Shown here in pieces: positions 25,701 to 38,600 of a stretch of 64,000 nt of DNA. Made by a program: the position numbers and the translations under genes. The notes beneath the pieces were generated by a model, which searched no databases, was not told the DNA's origin, and saw only the letters and a list, made by a program, of their open reading frames with translations. The stretch lies in the NCBI RefSeq assembly GCF_031877795.1, contig NC_133932.1, positions 76,497,937 to 76,561,936 on the forward strand, written 5' to 3'. How positions within the stretch are numbered: position 1 is the first letter of the stretch; every line of letters begins with the position of its first letter. The DNA is from Strix aluco. Taxonomy: Eukaryota; Chordata; Aves; Strigiformes; Strigidae.

Positions 25701-27034
25701 GTCTCCAAGCTCAAGCTATAACACATTAACCATGATGCTGCCTGTAGCAGAAAACAATAAAAGGTGAGTATTTGAATGTGGAGAAAAACAGGAAACAAGC
25801 AATAAGCAAGTTCTGGTGGGAGTTTAGCTGATTATCTTTGGAATGCAGTACAATATCATTAGGAACTTGGGTTTCACAAGGCACTAAAAAGACCTCAAGA
25901 GCTGTCCAAAGTGACCCATACAGGGTAATTGTCACCTAGGATAGGTGACTGGAGTCCTGAATAGCTCCTGAAAGCTCTTGGGACTTAATGTTGGTGATGC
26001 TGCTTTCATGATACATGTCACCCAAGTGTAGAGTTAAGGAGCATGCAAGGGTAGAGAAAAAAATAGCTCAAATTGTGAATGCAAACAGGTGGCAGATAGT
26101 TGGGTCATGTGTGGGGGTGGCTGTCCCAAGCTGAACTTCTGAGCTCTCATGCAGAAATTTGCTACATCCTGGCTGCAAACCAGTACTGGTGGCCTGTAAC
26201 CTTTGATAATACCTGGACTAAACAAAAGTGACACATCCCGAATCCTCCAGTTAATATGAACCAAAACCAACAATTAGGAGACTGACCATGCACTGTGCTT
26301 CCCCACATAGACTGTTTAGGTTGGGAAAACAGAGGCCTTTGGGGGCTGAAAACAAGAAGGTGAAGATCTTCACCGAAGGAAGTGTCCTAGCAGCAGGGAA
26401 AGTTCATGGAGACCAGAGCTGCATGGAGAGGAATGCAGGGGGATGTCCAGTTACCTTGCCCCTAACACTCAAGCTGGGTCACAGTAGGAACCAACCCAAC
26501 TTTCTGACCAACTGTCCCAGGCCATCAGTGACCTCTCTGCCAGGAAGGGATGGCAGGATCCAGTGACCATAGCACTGGGGGCAGTGGGTGCTTCAGGTAA
26601 TCAAACAGCATAAAACTTTCATCTCACTAGTCCTTAAACAAACCTTAGAATTCAGATCCACTCTGGCTTGTCATACACTCTGTCTTACCTGTGGCACCAG
26701 TCTTAGAAGTACTCTCAGATTCCACCTAGATATGACCATGGTGACTTAGGCAAAGTGTTAGATGTTGGAAGTGTGGGAAAAGCAAAACAATGAAAAATCT
26801 GCAAAACACACATTTCCTTGACACATGGTGCCCAGAACAAACACAGGACACGATGAAGATCCAGTGATCTGTGTTTGCTGTGACACCAAGGAGGAATGCG
26901 AAGCAAGGTGGAGGCCACACAGTCCCATTCCTTCACTTATCTTCTCTCAAGGACTGTTGTGCAGTAGTCTGCCACCTTGTCTCTCACCCTTCCTCTTCTC
27001 CCACAAAAAACAGCGCACCCCTCGCACCAAGGAA
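16766..27034. other. intergenic, no gene seen
   Basis: About 10 kb without a recognisable gene. A less AT-rich block at about 17060-17700 holds several overlapping minus-strand frames up to 131 codons that show no family resemblance. A second small GC-richer patch is at about 20225-20330. The stretch from about 23440 to 23950 is AT-rich but complex, with homeodomain-type cores such as TAATTA, and is a candidate conserved non-coding element. Confidence 0.5.
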
Positions 27035-27477
27035 TGTGCTGTGTCATTATTCAAGAGATAATGGCTTGACCACAGTCCCACCCACTCACACATATATACT
27101 ATGATAAATACTACCCCAAGTTTGTACCTAACTTGGGAGGACGATAATCTGACATCAAATCGGAGGGACAGATTGACGGGTTTGTGCTCTCACCCCCTCC
27201 CAGAAGGGACGCCTTTTGGTAAGATTTGAGCCCTCGGCTATGCCAAGTAATTACCCAGGAATTAAGTGTGTGTGATTGCAATCGTTTTCCTTTTTGTGTG
27301 TAGTGTTATATAACCAACATGCAGTTTGTGCATTTATCGCAGGCAATCTTAAAGAATCTGTAAATGTTGCATAAAAAATAAACCATACTATTTGTGAACC
27401 TGACTGCTTCTCTTGAATGCAGCTGGACCTACAGCATACAGGCTGTTCGTGCATCTGGTGTCAGACCTATAGTCACA
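27035..27477 (+). mobile_element. probable solo LTR
   Basis: The sequence has the LTR order of TATA-like box (TTATATAACC near 27306), then AATAAA near 27378, then about 95 bases of U5-like sequence ending CA at 27477. The wording around the poly(A) signal resembles an avian ERV LTR, from memory. The 5' end at a TGTGCTG is a guess; the right half is better supported. No coding interior is attached. Confidence 0.4.
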
Positions 27478-30400
27478 GCCCCAATTGGCATGGCTATTAA
27501 GAGATAAGTCCAGCCGCCCCTAGCTCCTCTAATCTCTGAGGATCAGCTAGAACGCAAGGGGATTCATCTCTTACCAAATTTAGCCTCACCTTAAATGCAA
27601 CACAAAGGAAGTAAATTTTTTAAATTTTCTTCAGGCTCACACTAAAGAGAGGTGATGAGGTTCTCAGACGAGAGAAGTTTAGGTATGCAGGTACATAAGA
27701 GACTACAGCAAAGGCTTTGAATAACATCTTTTTGCTTTACACACTTCAGTTCTAGGTCTAGGTCCTAAATTCTTTACAGTCTTGCTGTATGAGGAAGATT
27801 CTTGAAGAGATCCTAGAGTTTGTGAGACACTCCACTGCAAAAACCATCCAAAAAGCATAATTCTACTTGACCTCCCACCTGCCATTACAGGTTTCAAGAG
27901 GAAGTAATTTCTCTCTGCCTGGGATGAAAGAGACTGACTGTTTTAGCTTTGTTATTCTTACTCTGGAGCAGGAATTATGAGACAGTTTATTTTAAACTGC
28001 TAGCTTGTCATTAAGTAAACAAGCAACACTAATTGCTATTAGTGATAGACATGGATTGCCTGGGGGAAAGCTTGGAGCTGATGAGAAAGGTTTTAAGTTT
28101 TTGTAAATCTCACAATGAAACCAAAACAAGGAAGAACCATTTTAACTGAGTAATGTGCTGCATATTTGGAAAAATCCTTTATTCAAATAGATGAGGCAAA
28201 CGAGATTTTGTTTTAATCCACATGGAGTGATCAGAGTACTTCGCTTTCCTACAGCACTGTAGCTAAAATGTTACAAAATAAAGACTCTAACTGACAGAAG
28301 GAAATTATCATTATCATCTCTTTTGCATGCCATAACTAGAGGAGGTTCCCACATCCAGGAGGTTCACACTACCACTGCAAAGATTACTGAGCTGCTAGAG
28401 AAACAGTTAAACACATATTGCTGATAGACAGTTTACATTTAAAGGTAGAAACTTATACCAGTAACAGGTTAAACCCACTGAACAGTTCAGTGTGGAATGG
28501 CTGAGTGATTACTTTAAACATCTCAGGATGGGTGGGAACCACTGTGGTAGGAATAGGACAAATGTTTGGGGGAACTGGAGCCAATAATAACCTCCCTATT
28601 TGTCAGCAGCAGCCTGAAGATAATGGAAATTTCAAGAACATATGTAGGGAACAAAGATTAATTTTTAAGGTACAGAATTTTACTAGCAGGTTTTTTTTTT
28701 CCTTTGTATAATTTGTTTTTATTATTTTAGCACCCAGGAAACATAACCAAGATGAGGATCCCAGTGCCTACACATGAACATTTGGGGAAACAGATGGAGC
28801 AGATGAACATTTATCACTTGTTTAACAGTTAATACACTGCAGTACTCCAATCATTGGGGTTACTCTGTAATTCCTCAACAACCATCATGTGGTTAACTCC
28901 TGATAAGATCTGACTTCTTAATGGCACCCTGTGAGGTCCCTCAACCTCTGGAGGAATAAACATATACAAAAATTACACCATTGTGCTTCAATTCATAATT
29001 TCCAGCATGACTGTATCAAATACTGAAAATCTGATTATACTATTGCTTTAACTATATGTTGCAGCATAGGTTGTTATTAAGAGATGAACCTGCAGTTTAT
29101 ATAGTGTATAAAACTTTCTAGTTTTATTAGATCAGAATGGTATTAAAAACATGCTGCCTGCAAATACGAGCTTGCAAAATAACAGGTGCTGTTTCCATAA
29201 TTTTGTGTTTTTAGGCATGTATTAAATTCTTATTTTGACTTTTTATATTATTAATCGGGAAATTCAAAGCATTTATACCACAGATTTTCTAATGTCCTGC
29301 TATTACTTTATATGTTCCAGGTGATATGTGGATATATTAAAACTGTTTAGTTTACAATATAGATGTAAACAATATTCAGAAAAATTAATACATGGTCTAA
29401 TGCTAATTAAATCAAGAGAGTTAGAACAGGAATAAATTAAGCCTTTGTGAATTCTCTTCATCTTTGCATTGTACATACAAAATTAAGGTGACTTTTTTTC
29501 ATTACAGTCTACATCATAGGTCTAGAAAATTCAAGATTAGATTTATATTTTTATAATTATTTTTATCAAAGAGAGCATGAGAAAATACCTGCTATTCCAG
29601 TGTAGTCTAAAGTTGTTCAGGAAATACTTCTTTCTCTTCATTGTCACAGGAAAGGAAGACAAGTTTCCACATGGTGTATGTGCAGCCACCCACATTTCCT
29701 TTCTGTCCTCCAAACAAGGTTTTGGATTCTATCTAAGGATAGAGAAATAAGAAGGACAAATCTGGAGGGCGTCCAAATTCTGCAGTAGACAGAAGAAAGG
29801 AAAGGCATCTTTATGAAGTTCAACTCAAGACAAATCTCTGCATCTATGTTTCTAACCTTCCTCTCAAACCTCTTCAAATTAAAGCCTGGAATTTCTCAAA
29901 GTCATGCTAATATATATGTTGTGCTTTATTCTTCTGAAAGCTTAGAGTTAATCAGTCAGGAAAAATGCCATTATCTAAAAAATAAATGCAGTACACAATA
30001 TAGGCATATATACATATGTCCACATACCTGGGCCAAAACTGTAAACTATAGAGTAGATGTGGTTTTCTAGTGTAGGTCTCAAAGCATAGCCTCCCCAAGA
30101 GTTTCGAAAATTGCTGATCTTGCAGCTCTCTAAACTTTATAAGAATAAAAACCTATCAAACTTTGAGATTAATGTCTTAAACATAAAATTGTAATCTTAA
30201 ATGTTGGAATAACCAAGGAAACACACTCCCTCTTATATATCAAGAGTCAGTGAATTTTATCTGCTGGTTGGGCCTGACAGCAATTTCCTGATAGGAAGTA
30301 GAGTAGATTTATTTCTGTCCAACCAAGCAAACTGATTTTACATTAAAAACAAATATATTCCTTTTATTAATGCTAACGCTCTGGGACTTGATTTGTGCAG

Positions 30401-32469
30401 TATTCATCTGTAATAATATTTTTCTCAATACTAAGAGACACAATAGAACAAGACCTAATAAGGGTCAGATCCTACCACCTCATATCACTGTAAATGTCTA
30501 ATTCTGTGCATAATGACTTGTGGTAGCACTTGTCAAAGGGAAGGTTATGGAAGTGAGAGGTCAGTCATCCCAACCCACGGTCACTTCAAATGGGAGCTGA
30601 GGCAGGTCTCATTCATGTCCGAAGGCATAGATTTTATGTACCTGTTTGTACAGTTATTAACACATTGACAAATAGCAGTAGTCATATATTTATGTGAAAC
30701 ATAAGGAACAATTTATGCTAATGTTTCATACAGAAATGGTACATTACCTTCCCAGACATGGAAAAAAACCCTGGAGAAACAATGGTTCTTCATTTTGCAA
30801 ACATGGGAGTTGCCTGCAGCTCTCCTGCCTTGATCCTAGCAACTCAAAAGCAAATCAGAAGTAACAAGGGACAGTTAGTACTCCAGAAAGAGAAGGATAA
30901 ATACCCCTGAACAAATAAAGATCCTAACAGGTTGAATTTAGACTTGAAAGAATGGTCAAAATCTCAAACAATATGAGGCTTCCAGAGTCAGCTCCTCATC
31001 TGTGAATGCACCCGAGGCAGATCACAGGACTGAGCTCTCAGCCACTTGTTCACAACAGTTATACAGCCAACAAGCTGTAGACGCTGAGGCAAAGAGAAAA
31101 TTTGCAGCTTGCATCTTGGAATCCATAGATTAAGCCGATCTTTTTCCCCTACATCTTTATCAACAGTCATCATCCTCTCATGTCTGTTGGATATTTAACT
31201 CCTGTTCTCTTCCAACTGACCTTGTCTTGTATAAAATATAATTTCAGTGTCATTAGCTAATATCAGATTATTCTATCCCTACTCTATGGTAATCTTTAAA
31301 TAAAACAGGCTACTGGAATAAATTCATGGTAACAAACATACTAATACATACACTCCAAATAAATGGTCTGCACTTTCATTTAATCATTTAGGATGCTCTG
31401 GGAGGTGGTAATGCAAGGATGAGAAAGAAGTGTCTTCCAGGGACCTGCATTAGTCAGAAAACCACTCTGACATATGGCAGTAGAGATCATGCTTGGGAAC
31501 CAAGGGAATTTTTAACATTTCTTCTTTGATGATTCAGAGAGGCTTGGTTAGCATATAATTGGATCCCATCAGCACATAATCTACCAGTGAGAATAACTAC
31601 ATCCCTGTGTTCAAATCATCAGTGTTCCAACTTCTTTGCCAGATAATCTCCTCAGTGTGGCTGAACTAAGTAGTAAATTTTCAAGCACCAAAGTTTAATT
31701 AAGCTTTCCACAAGTCCATGTGTTGTTGTTTTGATAGCAACCTTTGGAAATATTACCACATAATCTTATGCATTTTCATATCAGTGTGTTTTATAGTAGG
31801 ATCAGCATTTGATTTTAATATTTATTGAAGCAGAATATGGATTTTATTACATTGTAAGATTTCAGAAGGTTAAAAAAAATTCAGAAGAATATTTTTTTTA
31901 TTAAATGTACTTTGCTTGGTTCAGCTCTGTATGCTGAAGTTTTCTCTCTACTGTACTTTGTACTCAAGGTCTGACTAGAAATGTTCAAGTCAAGAATGTG
32001 CATGTGTCTCAACTCTGTGCTAATCTGGGTGGAAAATGTTGGAGTGGGGATTGTTCAAATGGTGTTCTCAGTCTCCTTCAGAGCAAAGGCTAGAGGCCTC
32101 CTTTCTGGACAGAAGCTGTTTTCACTGTCACCAGGAAGGGTGATGGAACCAAGTGACAACACTTCTCCATCAAACAGACATTCAGTCTTCATCAGCTCTG
32201 GCTGAAGAATCACTTTGCAAAGCCAGTATAAAGTGGTTTTGTTCTGTGCATTTTGTTTAACCATACATTTCATAGCTGAAGTGCTATCCAAGTTTGGTGT
32301 ACATATTTACAGATTTTCATGGAATTTTCTGATTTCATGTTCTTCTTTGATAGTAGGAAAGCAAACTCTAATTCACAGAAAACCCACTTCAAAGTAAGAT
32401 GTTTAAAAAAGATACATTTCTAATTACAATTCCTATTTTGTAGTATAATGAAATTAACAATATTTAAGC
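27478..32469. other. intergenic, no gene seen
   Basis: AT-rich DNA with only short chance-like frames (85 codons at most, 29813-30070). No repeat family recognised between the probable LTR at 27477 and the CR1 tail at 32470. Confidence 0.55.
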
Positions 32470-32527
32470 ATTGGACCAGGAGACCTTTTGAGGTCCTGTC
32501 GAACCCAGGCTATTCTATGATTGAATG
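32470..32527 (+). mobile_element. CR1 3' tail fragment
   Basis: About 58 bases of the CR1 3' terminus on the + strand: a TTGGACCAGGAGACC start, a GAGGTCCTGTCGAACCCAGG core, and the tail unit ATTCTATG followed by a decayed unit ATTGAATG. The rest of the element is absent, as expected for a severely 5'-truncated insertion. It is in the opposite orientation to the CR1 at 12460-13592 and probably from a different subfamily. Confidence 0.8.
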
Positions 32528-32588
32528 TTTCTGTAGAAATGCAGACAACCCACATCTTAAATGTTAAGTTATCAAAAATTTGCTTAGC

Positions 32589-32632
32589 TTCTTTTTTCTT
32601 TTTTTTTCTTTTTTTTTTTTTTGTAAAATGAT
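32589..32632. repeat. polypyrimidine tract (T-rich with C)
   Basis: A 44-base T-rich run interrupted by single C residues, about 60 bases downstream of the CR1 tail fragment. It is simple sequence likely to vary in length between individuals. Confidence 0.85.
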
Positions 32633-35600
32633 TGCATCAGATACACTTTATTCACATAATTTACAACAAGCAATAAATGCAAAGCATGTTTGCATATAAG
32701 TAGAAGACTTATTTAATGAAAAAAATTCTGATGAAGTAAACAATTAGGAAGGAATTTTCCAACTATCAAAACTGACTAGTAGCAAGTCTGTCATTAAGCA
32801 TAACTCTTCAGGAGCACAGGTTTACTTTCTTCTTTCATGATTTTAAAATATCCAAATTCAGATATTACAATTGTGAGAAGTCTCATGAGAAAAAATATGT
32901 ACTGGCAAATACGCTGCTAGTAAAGACGTAAAGATCCTGAGCAAAAAGTTATTACAAACTTCTTTAATGAACTACTGGAACAAAAATAATTATTAGAAAA
33001 TGTTTTCATAATGCTTAATATGATTCATTTTAGCTATTGTTTATTTAATCAGGACTATGTCAATAAAAGTACTATTTCATACAAGCAAAGGCAATAAAAT
33101 TCAAGACTTAAAAATAGATTTACATTCCAATCTGCATTTCAATTAACTGTTTATTCCTCACATAGACCTTGAATCTGCAAGCAGTTATAAAAGTACCCTT
33201 CTTCCTGTATGCAAAAACAGTTTTGTAAATACGTAAATCCTTGCTGAATTGCAATCTTGATGTACTTGGAAGGTTTTGTTCTTCTGGACATTTTTTCGCC
33301 CCTTAAATGATACAGTTATAGACTGTTTGAGGCATTTGTATATTAATGTTGAGCTCAGAAAAATAAGTCAACAAAACCAGGCTTTACATTGATATATTTT
33401 TAGAAAGTAATAAAACCCTGAAAATGAAAATGGATTTTTTTTTATTCAGCCCTCTGCAAAGAATTTAGATTTCTGTTAAGTCTAGAAAACCAGAGATGTA
33501 TGTCAGTCTCTCCATTCCTTTACTGTTTGAACTATCTTCTTCTTGGTTTTAGTTAATCCAGCAAACTCAAACTGTTCTCTATACAAGGTGGAAACTTCCG
33601 TTAGGTTTGCAAATAATATCTAGGTCTGAATACAGGAGAGTTATTGATATTGTATGTACAGCTAGTGAATTACAGTACTGGACTGAATTCCAGCAGATTT
33701 ATCTCTGTTGTGTGACACAGGCTAAAACCATTTAACATCCAAGTACCTCATATTCTCTTCATCCCCCATTTCTGTAAAAGCAAGGAGGAGAAGGAAGAGT
33801 ATCACAGCTAATACTTAGTTCAAAGAAACGTTACAAGTGTTGTTTATCACAGGCTCTAAAAATATATTTTTATTATAAGTATATGTTAAAAGCTTCAAAG
33901 GATTCTGTAATGATTAGAGTGTTTGTATTATTGCAGTATGTAGTAGTCTTGCATATCCGGTATGTGTTTGTTGTAACAAGAAAAATCAACCACAGCACCA
34001 TGTCTTTCCTTTGTTCCTTCTGTTACTCCTACAGGTGTGAACAGCAAAAAATATTAAAAGCAATCTCTCTCAGTTTTCTAGTGCTTTATTCTCTTACTTT
34101 TCATAAGTCATGAACCAACCACATCTTCTATTAGATCATTCAGGCTTTGCTGTTCTGAACCTTATGTTGCAATAGAGATAAATTAAAATTTTTAAAAATT
34201 CCCCAAATCTGCAGTTTTAACTCTCAGTTTCCATTTCAATTGGTTTGACATAATATTCTATATTTCAGTGACTGACCTTGGAATGTTTACAGACATTGTA
34301 TGCAACTTACTGTTATGGTAACAGTGAGTTAGTCACCTTTGCTAAGCATCCATAGCCATTCTGCTCCATCATGTTTTTCACCCATCATAAGAAACAAGAA
34401 AAAACTTATGCTCCCAGCTGAGAAAATTCATTTGTCACTGCAGGGGAGAGGGATGTTAGTCTATAATATTGAAACGCTTCCACAGACCTTGAAAAGTGTT
34501 TTTCATAAAAGTGTTAACAATTCTGAATTAGACCTAGAGAATTAGGGCCTCAATGTACTCCTAATTTTTTTCAAATCAGAAAGAAAAAGCCTCAGCTGAT
34601 TTACTTGCACTCTGAACATCAGTTTTAACAACTGCCTTTAGGCAAAATATAGCTAAAAATTTAAGAGTAAAGTGCTTAAGGCACATTTTTTGCCCAAGAG
34701 TTATATGCTGCTTTAATGATTCTGTTCCTCCAGTGAGAACTGAAAAATCTGATTAGGTCATTGAAGAATTAGAATGACCACTTGTATAAAAACCAAGACC
34801 TTTTTTCACATAATAAAAGCTCAGACTGTTTGTTACTCTGCAAGAACATTTCAAGTTAATTAATCCTTCCATTTTCTTGCTAATCATTCATTAAACCTGT
34901 CCTGATAATAATAATTTATGAGTTTTGTTATATAACTCACCTTGAATGATTCCAAGAAGTGAAACTCACATGAGATTTCATGCTGCAGTGACCACTGATA
35001 GAAATTTGTAACATCTGGACTGTCTTGGATCCTCACTACTTAATTCTTTGAACAGGCTGCTAACATAAGACCCATATGCCTGTGAGCATGCTTCACATCT
35101 GTAATGGATGTCCTGCTGTCTACTAGAACACTCTTCTGTATCCATAAGATATTAAGATGAATGCTGCAATCAGCTCTAGGGAAAAAAATAAAAATCAGAA
35201 CTCTGTAATTTCTTCAGCACCAAACAAGCAGTTAATAATGTTATGCACTAGCACAGTCTGGCAAACTGCAGGTTTAGTTCAAACATTATTTTTATATTTA
35301 GGTAGGAAAGAGAGCCATTGAAAACATATCAGAAATTATGATGAAAGCCTTAAGGAACATAAAGGTTAGGTAAAAGATAATTAAGAAATTTTCCCAAATC
35401 TCTGGTTTTCTGTATATAGAAAATTGTGTGTTTTCCATGCAAGCCTCTGCCAGTCCCAATACTCTGTACTTTCCAATAGCAAACTGTAACCTAAATTGGC
35501 TTCAAATGCTCCAAACTCTTGGCCTTCAGCCAAGGTCAAAAACTGATCTTATGGTGACAGGACAGATTTGCACGTGAAGTTTTCTCAGGTTATGGATACA

Positions 35601-38600
35601 GAAAACTGTGTCATAAAAAGAAGCCGTCTTTACAGGTGTGGTTTGGAACTCAAGTTTATCTTCATTGTCTTTATTTCCTAGAAAATAGTTGTCAAAATTA
35701 ATTAAAATTTGGTGTTCATTTTCATACAAATATACTATTATATGAGTCATGTGAAATAAAAAAGGGTCTTTTGAAACTTTTGTGGAAACCACCTAATGTG
35801 TAGTATATATCCCATTCTTCCCCTGCAGGTACATCAAGAAACATTTACAGGTCTCCTGCTATGCATGACTAAGTAGTAAAATACAGAGAGCAAAAGTAAG
35901 CAGAGCATATAGTCAAACTTATGAAGAGCATATGTGAATGTCACTGAACTTCATTTAAGACAAGGGCTGAAGGGGAGACCAGTTGCTTTATTTTATAAAT
36001 CATCTTATAAAATTAATCTTAGAAAGCAATTAAACTTGATTTCTGAACCCATATCTATGAGAACCAAAGAACATCAGGAGGAATCTGTACTGTAACAGCC
36101 ATCTGATTTCATGGACAGTGTATACAAGCACTTCCATCCACTACAGTTCATACTGAATAACAAAACAAATCATTGCCTTTCTGCATGTGCATCCTCCTGT
36201 TTTCCCCGGCACTGCTAATGGAAGCCTAATGGAAGCTATTAAACCTCTTTAAAACCATAAAGGACATTACGCCCCAAATGTTACAGATAGGTTACTCTAA
36301 CAGACTCATCTAAAATTTAATGTGTTAAAATAAATATGTTTTAATCAAATGATGTCAAGGTCTATCCATCTAATTTTACATATCCAACTTCAGAGCCTGT
36401 TTTAGTAGCCAGTAGACTCAGGCTTTCAAACAGCCCTCTTAAAATTTCAGCAGCCTGTGCCTTGGAGTCACTCCATCCAACTCCAAGCTCCTAAGTGATG
36501 CACCAAAATTGGAAACGCAGCTATTTTATGTTCCCTCTAGCATCCATGGTGAAAGTTGGGCCCTCTCAGATGACTATTCAGATCTTCCATGCCCTGGATA
36601 TTTTGCCTGTATCCCTACTGACAAGAAAATTTTACTAATTTTAAAAAGTCTTTATGATTGCAGCAGCACAGGAAACCCATCTATGTTCAAAGAGTTGACA
36701 TTCTGAAAATTTTTGTATCACTGAGTACCTTTTAAAGATGAACTATCTCCTGACGTGGAGATGAGATAGGATCACTAAACCTGGATGATCCTCAGCTATA
36801 AGAAAACATCCTAATACGATCCACTAATAGAAGAGTAAGTAGAATAAGAGAATAATAAGTCCAAATAACTACCCATAGGTAGAGCACTTGGAGCAGCAGC
36901 ATTTTTCCCAGGAGCAGGAGAAAGAATTCAGGCATTACAGCTGGGTCTTTGAAACCACAGAGGTTATGGACACATCAACACAGAGGTAAAGCTTGAGGCA
37001 AAAAAGCCTGAAGCAAATCACATTGTGACAGCTGGATTCAAACTGCACCTTGTGCTTCTGAGAGCACAAGAGAGCATGCTGCGCATCAAGAGGAAGGGTA
37101 CTCTCAGGCATGACAAATGTAGCTGCCATTTGTTCAGGAGTCAGTTGGCTGCTGCTGCAGCAAGATTAAATTACAGCAGGAGGTGTCCACATCTCTTTAA
37201 AACCAGAACAGCTAGACTTGCTGTGGATTAACTCATGATGTGTGTATATCTATTCAAAAGCTTGAGGGGTAGGTCAAGAAGCTCAAAAGTAGGTAGTTCA
37301 AGCACAAAAGAAGGAGGGAGACATGTGCTTTACTGGCAGAGGAATCCCGCTTTGTTTCTGCAGGTAGAGGCTGGAGCAAACAGCACAAACTCTGAGACTC
37401 AGGTCACATATAAGAGAGAAAATTGAAACCACTGAAAAAGCAAAATAAAAAAAAAAAAAAATAAGGGGTTTTTTGAGCCCTTAAAAGCATGGGAGAAGAG
37501 CACTCAATAAGAACCACTACTGCAAAGTGCTCATGAAGCTGAGGCTCCAGAAAATGAGACACTTATCTTACCAGGGTTTCTGAGAAGGCAGAATTGGACC
37601 TGAAGGCAAAGGCTTTTAGACAATAGGTGCCATTTCTGCAGCAGATAATGCTCAAATCCTCCATGCTCAAGAGGTCAGGGCTTCTGGAGCAGCTGGTGAA
37701 AGGCAAAGTCAATGCAGCCACCTGATTGGCTTTGAAATGAGAATGTCCTCCAGGCTGCATATGAAAACTAACAAAATCTAAATATATTTGATCTAATTAT
37801 GAGGATACAGAAAATGAGCAGAGAAGCAAATAAACCCAACAGATAACAGGTGATCCAAAACTAAAAATGAATTACTTCTCTTACTTAAAGACACAAAATC
37901 TGAGCATGAGAATAGTTTTATGAGCACAAACTCTCACTGCGATTTAAAAGATTTTATAGCCTTCCAGGCTCCTACAACCTTAGAATTTTTCCAAAAGTGG
38001 AGCCACAGAGAAGCATTAAGTATACATATATTCACACATTTTTTGAAAGGCTTTAATTGCTTTATCAAGTTCACCCCTGAAAGTGCCTGAAGGAATTTGA
38101 TCAAACTTAATAAACAGCTTTCAGACAACACAGAATATAAAGGAAAAAAAATAAGTTCACATAACTATCATTTGAGACAATTAGTAGTAACTGGAAAACC
38201 TCTTTAAAAAGAGAGGACTTAGGTAGCTGTACTATGTACGTTGCTCCACACTCCACAGACATAATTGCCCTAAAATACTTGAGCTAAGATTAACAACCTA
38301 TAAAAACTTTCAAGGTAGGCCAGCTTTTAGGACAAATAGTCTCAATGTTGCCTCTTAAAGGCGATTTGTTCAGTGATGCTTCTGCGTCAATAAAAGGGAA
38401 AATATCTGCAAGATATCATTCAAAAAGCTTGTTATAGAAGGCTTGCCTCTGGTCCAAATCAAATACTGGAGTCAAGTGAAATCAACAAGACAACAACAAC
38501 AAATAAATATTAATACTGTGATATAATGAGCTCATCATTTATTCTTCTATATTTAGTCTTAAGGATGCAGATTATTATTAATTAATCTGCCTTAATCTAA

